12,697 bases of DNA from an uncultured Eubacteriales bacterium (GTDB lineage Bacteria; Bacillota; Clostridia; Oscillospirales; Oscillospiraceae). The position numbers were made by a program, and so were the translations under genes. This document shows positions 7,000-12,677 of this stretch, one piece after another. Below the pieces are notes generated by a model. It had not been told where the DNA came from and did not search any database. It saw only the letters and a list, made by a program, of their open reading frames with translations. Numbering within the stretch: the stretch's first letter is position 1; each line of letters begins with the position of its first letter. The stretch spans positions 1 through 12,697 of the forward strand of contig URCB01000047.1 of assembly GCA_900546255.1 (NCBI GenBank), in the 5' to 3' direction.

Positions 7000-9900
7000 T
7001 TAGGCCGGGCGGCTGCCCAGCAGTTCCTCCGCCTGGCGGAGGTCCAGCTTCAGCACCCGGCTGACCCCCTGGCGCTCCATGGTGACACCGTAGAGCACAT
7101 CTGCGGCCTCCATGGTCTCCCGCCGGTGGGTGATGAGCAGGAATTGGGTCTGCCCCGCCACCTTTCCCAGGTACCGGATGAACCGGGCGCCGTTGGCCTC
7201 GTCCAGGGCGGCCTCGATCTCGTCCATGACGCAGAAGGGGGTGGGGTGGACCTTGAGAATGGCAAAATACAGGGCGATGGCCACCAGGGACCGCTCCCCG
7301 CCGGAGAGGAGGCTGATGGACCGCAGGGTCTTGCCCGGGGGCTGGACCTGAATGTCGATGCCGCAGCGGAGGACGTCGTTCTCATCCTCCAGGGCCAGGG
7401 TGCCCCGGCCGCCGCCGAAGAGGTCGGCGAAGGTCTGGGCAAAGGCGGCCTGGACCTTGGCAAACTCCCGGCGGAAGATGGTCTCCATCTCCCGGGTGAT
7501 GCCGTCGATGACCCCCTCCAGCTCCTGGCGGGCGGTCTCCACGTCGGTCTTTTGGTCGGTGAGGTAGCGGTAGCGCTCCTCCACCCGCTGGTACTCCTCC
7601 AGAGCCCCCAAGTTCACGGTGCCCAGGGCCTGGATGGCCCGGTTGAGCTGGGCGGTCTTGCGCTGGGCCTGGGCGGGGTCCTCCACCGGCTGGCGGAGGG
7701 CCAGGGCAGCCTGGTGGGTGAGGCCGTAGGTGTCCCACAGCCGGTCCAGCAGGCGCTTTTCCTCCAGGTTGGCCTGGAGTTTTTTCTGCTCCAGGGCCCC
7801 GCATTCCCGCTGCAGGCGCAGCTGGGTGTCGTTGGCCTGGCGGGCGGCCCGGTCATTCTCCGCCCGGGCCTGGTCCAGGGCCCGCTTGGCCTGGAGGCTG
7901 GCCTCCCCCTGGGCAGCCAGAGTCTGGCCGGTCTGTTCCAGGGCGGCAATCTCCCGCTCCAGGGTGGCGATCTCCTCGGTGAGGCTCTGGTTCTCTGCCG
8001 TCCAGCGCTGAAGCTGGGCGGCTTGGCGGGCCCGGTCGGCCTGGGCGTTGTCCCGCTGACGCTGGAGCTGATCCAGTAGGGGGGCGAAGGCCCCTAAGGT
8101 GCCTTGGAGGGCGGCCAGCTCCTCCCGGCGGGCCCGGAGGGTCTCCTCCTGGGCCTGGGCCTGTTGGATTAAAGTGGTGTCCTGGGGTGGGCCGGCGGCC
8201 TGCTTGGCCTCCAGGGCCTCGCTGGCCTGGCGCACCTGCTGGCGGGCGGCCCGGAGCTGCCCCTCCCCCTGGGCCAGGGCCTGCTGGGCCTTGGCCAGAC
8301 GGCCGGCCAGGTCGGCCTCCTCCGCCCCGCGGGTGAGCAGGCCTCCCGTCCGCTGGACGGAGCCGCCGGTCATGGAGCCCCCGGGGCGGAGGATCTCCCC
8401 CTCCAGGGTGACCACGGGGAAGCGGTACCGCCGGGCCCGGGCCAGGGCCACGCCGTGGTCCAGGTGGTCCACCACCACCGTCCGGCCCAACAGGGCCTGG
8501 GCAGCGGGGCGGAGGCGGGGATCGCAGTCCACCAGGTCGGCGGCCACCGCCAGGTAGCCGGGCTCCTGTTCCAGCCCCTCCTCCCGCAGCTGGGCGGGAC
8601 GGAGGGCGGTGAGGGGCAGGCAGGTGACGCGGCCGCCGTCTCTCTGCTTGACCAGGCGGAGGACGGCCTTGCCCGCCGCCTCATCCTCCACCAGGAGGTT
8701 CTGCATGGCGCCCCCCAGGGCGGTCTCCAGGGCCACGGTGTAGGGGGCGGCCACGTGGAACTGCTCCCCCACCGGGCCGATGACCCCCCGCAGGGTCCCC
8801 TGCCGGGCGGCCGCCATGGCGGTTTTCACCCCTTTGGCATAGCCCTCGTAGTGGCGGGCCATCTCCCCCAGGGCCCGGGACCGGGCGGCCAGGGTGCGCT
8901 CCTGGGTCTGGAGGGCCATCCAGGCCTCCTCCGCCTGGGCGGCCTGCCGGCGGAGGGCGGCCAGAGTCTGCCGGTCGGCCTCCAACGTCCGCTGCCAGGT
9001 CAGGGTCTGGTCCCGGCGCTGGGCCTGGGCGGTCTCCAGGGCCTGCTGGGCCTGGCGGACCGCCTCTTGGAGGGCGGTCTCCCGCTGCTTCAGCTGGGCC
9101 AGGCGGGTTTGCTGGCGGGCGATGTCCCCCTCCAGCTCCTCCCCCCGGTGCTGGTGCTGGTCCAGGTCGGCCTGGGCCTGCTGGGCCGCGGCCTGGTTGG
9201 ACCGGATCCGGTCCCGGAGCAGGTCGATGCGCTGGCGGCGGTCCCGCCGGTGGGTCTCATTCTGTTGGATCTGGGCGCGGAGGGTTTCCCCCCGGGCCTC
9301 TTGTTCTTGGAGCTGGGCCAGGAGGCTCTCTCCCTGGGTATAGAGGGCGTCGGCCTTGGCCGTCCACTCTGCCAGCTGGGCTTGGGCCGTGGCGCAGTCG
9401 GCGGCCAGGGCCTGGCCGGCCTCCCGCTGGCGGTCCAGCTGGGCCATCCAGAGGGAGACTTCCAGCCCCCGCAGCTCTTCCCGCAGGTCCAGGTACTGCC
9501 GGGCCTGCTGGGCCTGGGCTTTCAGGGGGCCCCGCTGGAGGTCCAGTTCCTCCAGCTTATCCCCGATGCGCACCAGGTTTTCCTGGGTGCGCTCCAGCTT
9601 GCGCTGGGTCTCCTCCTTCTGGTGGCGGCAGTGGGAGATCCCCGCCGCCTCCTCAAAGATCTCCCGCCGCTGGGTGCTCTTGGCGGAGAGGATCTCGTCG
9701 ATGCGGCCCTGGCCGATGAGGGCGTACCCCTCCTGGCCCAGGCCGGTGTCCATGAAGAGTTCATTCACATCCCGCAGGCGGACGGACTGGCCGTTGAGGA
9801 GGTATTCACTCTCCCCGGAGCGGTAGTACCGCCGGGTGACCGCCACCTCCTCCCCCCCGTCGGGGAGGAGATCCCCGCACTGTTCCAGGGTGAGGGTGAC

Positions 9901-10137
9901 CTGGGCAAAGCCCTGGCGGCTGCGGGCCTGGGCCCCGCCGAAGATCACATCCTCCATCTTGCCCCCCCGGAGGGTTTTGGCGGACTGCTCCCCCAAAACC
10001 CAGCGGATGGCGTCGGAAAGGTTGGACTTTCCGCTGCCGTTGGGCCCCACGATGGCGGTGATGGGATGCTGGAAGGAGAGGACCGTCCTGTCCGGAAAGG
10101 ACTTGAACCCTTGCAGTTCCAACGATTTCAGCCGCAA
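7000..10137 (-). CDS. smc: Chromosome segregation/condensation ATPase SMC
   Basis: A 1045-residue ABC-type ATPase that, with ScpA and ScpB, loops and individualises the chromosome. Order of parts: N-terminal head with LRLKSLELQGFKSFPD and Walker A GPNGSGKSN (31-39); an Ala/Gln-rich coiled coil to about 425; hinge about 429-590, ending in GGSMTGGS; the return coiled coil; C-terminal head with signature LLSGGERSLVAIALYFAIL (about 943), Walker B FCVMDEIEAALDEANGARF (about 968-986) and a switch His in LLITHRRETM. The start is a TTG at 10135-10137, with AAAGGAGG 8 nt upstream. An in-frame ATG 45 codons upstream lies before the promoter and gives unrelated residues. Family members are usually near 1150-1190 residues, so this one is short; the shortfall seems to be in both arms. 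It is first in the operon, with ftsY next. Confidence 0.96.
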   Translation of the reverse strand: MRLKSLELQGFKSFPDRTVLSFQHPITAIVGPNGSGKSNLSDAIRWVLGEQSAKTLRGGKMEDVIFGGAQARSRQGFAQVTLTLEQCGDLLPDGGEEVAVTRRYYRSGESEYLLNGQSVRLRDVNELFMDTGLGQEGYALIGQGRIDEILSAKSTQRREIFEEAAGISHCRHQKEETQRKLERTQENLVRIGDKLEELDLQRGPLKAQAQQARQYLDLREELRGLEVSLWMAQLDRQREAGQALAADCATAQAQLAEWTAKADALYTQGESLLAQLQEQEARGETLRAQIQQNETHRRDRRQRIDLLRDRIRSNQAAAQQAQADLDQHQHRGEELEGDIARQQTRLAQLKQRETALQEAVRQAQQALETAQAQRRDQTLTWQRTLEADRQTLAALRRQAAQAEEAWMALQTQERTLAARSRALGEMARHYEGYAKGVKTAMAAARQGTLRGVIGPVGEQFHVAAPYTVALETALGGAMQNLLVEDEAAGKAVLRLVKQRDGGRVTCLPLTALRPAQLREEGLEQEPGYLAVAADLVDCDPRLRPAAQALLGRTVVVDHLDHGVALARARRYRFPVVTLEGEILRPGGSMTGGSVQRTGGLLTRGAEEADLAGRLAKAQQALAQGEGQLRAARQQVRQASEALEAKQAAGPPQDTTLIQQAQAQEETLRARREELAALQGTLGAFAPLLDQLQRQRDNAQADRARQAAQLQRWTAENQSLTEEIATLEREIAALEQTGQTLAAQGEASLQAKRALDQARAENDRAARQANDTQLRLQRECGALEQKKLQANLEEKRLLDRLWDTYGLTHQAALALRQPVEDPAQAQRKTAQLNRAIQALGTVNLGALEEYQRVEERYRYLTDQKTDVETARQELEGVIDGITREMETIFRREFAKVQAAFAQTFADLFGGGRGTLALEDENDVLRCGIDIQVQPPGKTLRSISLLSGGERSLVAIALYFAILKVHPTPFCVMDEIEAALDEANGARFIRYLGKVAGQTQFLLITHRRETMEAADVLYGVTMERQGVSRVLKLDLRQAEELLGSRPA

Positions 10138-10194
10138 GGCGTCTTCCTCCTTTGGGTTTGTCGCGATGGGTTTGGTCCACGCCCCGGCTCCCGG

Positions 10195-10208
10195 CGGCGG
10201 TTCCGCCG
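10195..10208 (-). other. Small GC hairpin in the smc leader
   Basis: CGGCGG and CCGCCG face each other across two bases in the 5' leader, about 15-30 nt after the predicted transcription start and about 58 nt before the smc start codon. It can form a short stem in the message. No terminator or riboswitch architecture is visible around it, and a role is unproven. Confidence 0.25.
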
Positions 10209-10230
10209 ACAAAAGGGCATGATTCATTTT

Positions 10231-10259
10231 ATTATAGCAACTCCCCGGCCGTTTTGCAA
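10231..10259 (-). promoter_or_regulatory. Sigma-A promoter for the smc operon
   Basis: On the minus strand, -35 TTGCAA (plus-strand 10254-10259) and a perfect -10 TATAAT (plus-strand 10231-10236) are separated by exactly 17 bp. The start site would be near 10224, giving a leader of about 87 nt before the smc TTG start codon. No other comparable promoter was noticed within the operon. Confidence 0.85.
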
Positions 10260-10328
10260 CGGGTAATCTCAAGGCCCCCCTGGAAGGCCGGCGCCCTGGG
10301 ATCTCGGCGCCCGCCCAGGCGGTTTTCC

Positions 10329-10358
10329 TTGCCCTCCGGGCCGGCCCTGTGGTATACT
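10329..10358 (+). promoter_or_regulatory. Sigma-A promoter for the membrane protein-nitroreductase pair
   Basis: A -10 box TATACT (10353-10358) lies 18 bp after a partial -35 box TTGCCC (10329-10334). The start site would be near 10365, about 30 nt before the first gene. The promoter is divergent from that of smc, with about 70 bp of very GC-rich DNA between the two -35 boxes. Confidence 0.6.
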
Positions 10359-10395
10359 AAAAGAAACAAAATACCGGGAAAAGGAGGTCTGAGCT

Positions 10396-10785
10396 ATGAT
10401 CACCATTACCCCCTCTCGCCGCCGAGGACTTCTCCTGCTGCTGGTGGGCTTTCTGGTCTTTCTCGGCTGCTTCGCCTTTCCCCTGGTGAACCTCACCCTC
10501 CCGGAGTACAACAGGGCCCTCTGGGATATTGTCTTCACTACTTTGGCCTATCTGTCTGCCGGGGTGCTGGCCTGGATTCTCTTAGGGCCCCGCTGCCTGG
10601 GTAAGATGCTGGGGCTGGTCCTCCCCGCCACCGCGGTGGGGTTCCTCTGCCGGTATGGCCTGGAGTACGGGGAAACCTCCATCGCCTACGCCTTCTCCCT
10701 GCCCAACTGCGCCTTCCACCTGGCTGCCGCAGCCGGGCTCACCCTTTTGGGGGCCTGCCTGGCCCACTTTCTGCGCCGCCGGTAA
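10396..10785 (+). CDS. Small four-helix membrane protein of unknown function
   Basis: A 129-residue protein I do not recognise. A short basic N-terminus (SRRR at 7-10) is followed by likely membrane helices at about 11-31, 44-64, 68-85 and 103-125. It ends in a basic LRRR tail, which suggests both ends are cytoplasmic. No catalytic motif or lipobox is visible; Cys residues at 24, 67, 84, 105 and 121 are scattered. The start is well supported: a full AAGGAGGT ribosome binding site (10381-10388) is 7 nt before the ATG. The nitroreductase gene begins 30 nt downstream, so the two are probably co-transcribed, but the context does not reveal a function. Confidence 0.8.
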   Translation: MITITPSRRRGLLLLLVGFLVFLGCFAFPLVNLTLPEYNRALWDIVFTTLAYLSAGVLAWILLGPRCLGKMLGLVLPATAVGFLCRYGLEYGETSIAYAFSLPNCAFHLAAAAGLTLLGACLAHFLRRR

Positions 10786-10815
10786 CCGCTGACTGTTTCC
10801 TTGGAGGTATGCTCT

Positions 10816-11337
10816 ATGAACGAACTGCTCTCCCTTCTCCTCACCCGCCGGAGTGTCCGGCGGTACACCGGGGACCCCATTCCCCCGGAGACCCTGCGGG
10901 CGGTGGTCACCGCCGGTCTCCTCTCCCCTTCCAGCCGGAACCGGCGGCCCTGGCGGCTGGTGGTGGTCCAGGACCGGGCCATCCTGGAGGCCCTCTCCCA
11001 CTGCCGCCAGGGTTCGGCCCAGATGCTGGCCAGGGCCGGGGCGGCCATCCTGGTCTTTGCCCGGCCGGCAGAGAGCGATGTGTGGACCGAGGACTGCTCC
11101 ATCCTCATGAGCAACCTCCACCTGGCCGCCCACAGCCAGGGGCTGGGCTCCTGCTGGATCCAGGGCCGCCTGCGCCAGGCCGAGGACGGCCGGACCACCG
11201 AGGCCTTCTGCCGGGAGCGCCTGGCCCTGCCGGAGGACTGGGCCCTGGAGGCCATCCTCTCCCTGGGCATCCCGGTGGAAAGTCCCCCACCCCACACCCT
11301 GGAGGAGGCAGACTGGGGGAAGGTCACCTTCCTGTGA
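10816..11337 (+). CDS. Nitroreductase-family flavoprotein
   Basis: A 173-residue protein of the nitroreductase superfamily, whose members bind FMN and reduce nitro, quinone or related compounds with NAD(P)H. Features seen: the N-terminal FMN-phosphate motif RRSVRRYTGDPIP (11-23), the segment AGLLSPSSRNRRPWRLVVV (33-51), and the helix SNLHLAAHSQGLGSCWIQG (99-117) typical of the family, followed by LPEDWALEAILSLGIPVE near the C-terminus. The true substrate cannot be told from sequence. The ATG at 10816-10818 is chosen because GGAGG at 10803-10807 lies 8 nt upstream; a TTG at 10801 in the same frame would itself overlap that site. It is the second gene after the membrane protein, and a terminator follows. 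Confidence 0.9.
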   Translation: MNELLSLLLTRRSVRRYTGDPIPPETLRAVVTAGLLSPSSRNRRPWRLVVVQDRAILEALSHCRQGSAQMLARAGAAILVFARPAESDVWTEDCSILMSNLHLAAHSQGLGSCWIQGRLRQAEDGRTTEAFCRERLALPEDWALEAILSLGIPVESPPPHTLEEADWGKVTFL

Positions 11338-11374
11338 GCCTCCCCTTCGGGACAGACATCGCAAACATACGCTG

Positions 11375-11406
11375 AAAAAATCCCCCCTCCTTGGGGGGGA
11401 TTTTTT
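11375..11406 (+). terminator. Intrinsic terminator after the nitroreductase gene
   Basis: A 13-bp arm A6-T-C6 pairs with G6-A-T6 across a short loop, followed by no more than the T6 of the stem itself. With six A on one side and six T on the other it can work on both strands. It separates the nitroreductase gene from the next promoter at 11437. Confidence 0.9.
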
Positions 11407-11436
11407 CATAGGTACGATCCTCCGCCCCCAATCTAC

Positions 11437-11465
11437 TTGACAGCGCCCACGGAATGTGGTATATT
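11437..11465 (+). promoter_or_regulatory. Sigma-A promoter for the small membrane protein-repressor operon
   Basis: A perfect -35 TTGACA (11437-11442) and a -10 TATATT (11460-11465) are 17 bp apart. The start site would be near 11472, giving a leader of about 50 nt. This is the best consensus match in the window and it overlaps one arm of a long inverted repeat, so it is likely to be strong but repressible. Confidence 0.85.
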
Positions 11466-11497
11466 TACCGCATCAAGAGCGAAATACCTCACATTCC
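11451..11497. promoter_or_regulatory. Inverted repeat over the promoter, candidate operator
   Basis: The arms at 11451-11466 (GGAATGTGGTATATTT) and 11482-11497 (AAATACCTCACATTCC) are complementary at 13 of 16 positions, with an uninterrupted outer 8 bp (GGAATGTG/CACATTCC). Arm centres are 31 bp apart, close to three helical turns. The left arm covers the -10 box and the right arm lies just past the predicted start. Only the right arm would be transcribed, so this is better read as a DNA operator than an RNA hairpin. The natural binder is the Cro/CI-type protein of the same operon; that link is inference. Confidence 0.6.
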
Positions 11498-11522
11498 CTT
11501 TCTCAAAAAGGAGGCGCATACT

Positions 11523-11891
11523 ATGAAACGGCACTATCTCTACGGCCTACTGGGGCTGCTGTCCCTGCTGGGCTTTGTGGGGGTATTCACCCAGGAGCGG
11601 GCTTTTCTGGCCTTCTTCGCCTTCGCCGTGGACTTCACCCACTTTTTCCAGCGGAAGGACGAGATGGCCGTGGCCTACCTCAACCGCTCCGCCGCCCTGG
11701 GGTTCCATTGGGGGATGGCAGCCACCGGCGTGGTGGCTGCCGGGGCCTTCTTCCTCCAGGGCCAGGAGAGCAGTCAAGCCCTGGTCACCGGTTTGGCTGC
11801 AGGCTTTGCCGTGGCCGTGGTGGTCCACGCTCTGGCGGAGCTCTATTTCGTCACCCGAGAGCGTTGGGGGCTGACCTATGATCCGGACTAA
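11523..11891 (+). CDS. Small membrane protein, DUF3796-like
   Basis: A 122-residue membrane protein with a Gly/Leu/Phe-rich start (LYGLLGLLSLLGFVGVF). Likely membrane segments are about 5-22, 27-42, 57-79 and 86-108; the loop near 43-55 (QRKDEMAVAYLNR) is charged. The style and the partner gene resemble the DUF3796 family, small membrane proteins often encoded next to an HTH regulator in Firmicutes. The family name is from memory and not checked. AAGGAGG lies about 9 nt before the ATG at 11523; a longer frame from 11454 would start ahead of the predicted transcript and is rejected. The next gene overlaps its 3' end by 14 nt, which suggests translational coupling. The function is unknown. Confidence 0.82.
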   Translation: MKRHYLYGLLGLLSLLGFVGVFTQERAFLAFFAFAVDFTHFFQRKDEMAVAYLNRSAALGFHWGMAATGVVAAGAFFLQGQESSQALVTGLAAGFAVAVVVHALAELYFVTRERWGLTYDPD

Positions 11892-12075
11892 GCTGAAGGA
11901 GTACCGGGCCAAGTACAACATGACCCAGGAGGACCTGGCCCAGCGGGTGGGCGTCCGCCGGGAGACCATCGGCAACCTGGAAAAGGGCCGGTACAACCCC
12001 TCCCTGGTCCTGGCCTGGCGGATCGCCCAAGTCTTTTCCGTCCCCATCGAGGAAATCTTCATCATCGAAGCATAA
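11878..12075 (+). CDS. Cro/CI-type (XRE family) transcriptional regulator
   Basis: A 65-residue DNA-binding protein that is nearly all helix-turn-helix domain: MTQEDLAQRVGVRRETIGNLEKGRYNPS covers helices 2-4, with the recognition helix about 27-36. The ending IAQVFSVPIEEIFIIE is typical of the short YgzD-like regulators that carry no sensor domain. It starts inside the preceding membrane-protein gene (14-nt overlap) with only a weak G-rich site before the ATG, so translation is probably coupled. The inverted repeat at the operon promoter makes autorepression likely, with the membrane protein a possible modulator; this is inference. A perfect hairpin begins in its stop codon. Confidence 0.93.
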   Translation: MIRTKLKEYRAKYNMTQEDLAQRVGVRRETIGNLEKGRYNPSLVLAWRIAQVFSVPIEEIFIIEA

Positions 12076-12108
12076 AACAGCAGGACGCGAATCGCGTCCT
12101 GCTGTTTT
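12074..12108 (+). terminator. Intrinsic terminator after the repressor gene
   Basis: A perfect 16-bp stem, from AAAACAGCAGGACGCG to its complement ending in TTTT, closes on a 3-nt AAT loop. The left arm begins within the TAA stop codon. A on one side and T on the other allow action in both directions. It isolates the repeat block downstream. Confidence 0.93.
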
Positions 12109-12123
12109 ACACGCAACAAACTG

Positions 12124-12602
12124 CCCAAGGTCCCCACAAACCTCTCCGTCCCACGGACTCGCCCGGCAGGGCAAACCCAGCAGGTCCGGGCGGCAGCCCG
12201 CAAAAACCCGAAGGGCCCAACTAACCTTTCCACCCCACCGGCTCGCCCGGCAGGGCAAACCCTGCAGGTCCGGGCGGCAGCCCGCAAAAAGACCCAAAGG
12301 GCCCAACCAACCTTTCCACCCAACCGACTCGCCCGGCAGGGCACGCCCAGCAGGTCCGGGCGGCAGCCCGCAAAAACCCGAAGGGCCCAACCAACCTTTC
12401 CACCCCACCGACTCGCCCGGCAGGGCACGCCCAGCAGGTCCGGGCGGCAGCCCGCAAAAAGACCCAAAGGGCCTAACCAGCCTTTCCACCCAACCGACTC
12501 GCCCGGCAGGGCAAACCCTGCAGGTCCGGGCGGCAGCCCGCAAAAGGCCCAAAGGGCCCAACCAACCTTTCCGCCCCACCGACTCGCCCGGCAGGGCACG
12601 CC
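12124..12602. repeat. Tandem array of 84-86 bp non-coding repeats
   Basis: Five full units start at 12158, 12242, 12328, 12412 and 12498, each with CTCGCCCGGCAGGGC; a sixth partial copy starts at 12583 and ends near 12602. A decayed half copy at 12124-12157 precedes the first. Lengths are 84, 86, 84, 86 and 85 bp. Units are nearly identical along their whole length, so there are no spacers. Two subtypes alternate in the right half: A with CAAAAACCCGAAGGGCCC and B with CAAAAAGACCCAAAGGGCC. Each unit can form hairpins GCCC-GGCA-GGGC and CGGGC-GGCA-GCCCG. No gene is credible here: the minus strand is open in several frames only because the units lack stop codons, and the period does not keep frame. 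Confidence 0.95.
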
Positions 12603-12610
12603 TCGCAGAG

Positions 12611-12634
12611 TTCCGCCGGCCGCAGCCGGCGGAA
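12611..12634. repeat. Perfect palindrome next to the tandem array
   Basis: A 10-bp perfect stem TTCCGCCGGC/GCCGGCGGAA with a CGCA loop sits directly after the truncated last repeat unit. T is on the left arm and A on the right on both strands, the opposite of an intrinsic terminator. It shares the core TCCGCCGGCC with the next palindrome and resembles a REP-type element in form; its family is unknown. Confidence 0.75.
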
Positions 12635-12646
12635 AAGGATAAAATC

Positions 12647-12677
12647 ATGTTTTGACCGGCTCCGCCGGCCAAAACAT
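12647..12677. repeat. Second palindrome, 14-bp arms
   Basis: The arms ATGTTTTGACCGGC and GCCGGCCAAAACAT match at 13 of 14 positions around a TCC loop. As with its neighbour, the T-run precedes the stem and the A-run follows it, so it is not a typical terminator for either strand. The right half repeats TCCGCCGGCC seen at 12612-12621. The last 20 bases of the window after it show nothing I can name. Confidence 0.7.

Noticed and set aside
6118..10266. Long plus-strand open frames opposite ftsY and smc (about 650 and 600 residues)
   Set aside because: They are shadows of GC-rich coding DNA. The opposite strand encodes clear FtsY and SMC proteins with all motifs, and the plus-strand products are low-complexity Gly/Leu/Val/Gln-rich.
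10138..10272. Upstream in-frame start for smc
   Set aside because: It would begin ahead of the predicted transcription start, adds 45 residues unlike any SMC, and the TTG at 10137 has an excellent ribosome binding site directly before the conserved N-terminus.
11454..11522. Longer start for the DUF3796-like protein at 11454
   Set aside because: This codon overlaps the -10 region, ahead of the predicted transcript start, while the ATG at 11523 has a good AAGGAGG site.
12124..12602. CRISPR array
   Set aside because: Units are conserved over their whole 84-86 bp with no variable spacers, and no cas genes are present in the window.
11547..12672. Long open frames on the minus strand across the repeats (up to about 350 residues with recurring Gly/Pro/Arg-rich blocks)
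   Set aside because: They are open only because the repeat unit has no stop codon. The units are 84, 86 or 85 bp, so the peptide repeat shifts frame from unit to unit. The frames also run antisense through the terminator and the repressor gene, and no ribosome binding site was found.
12611..12677. Transcription terminators
   Set aside because: On both strands the T-rich sequence precedes the stem and A-rich sequence follows it, which is the wrong polarity.
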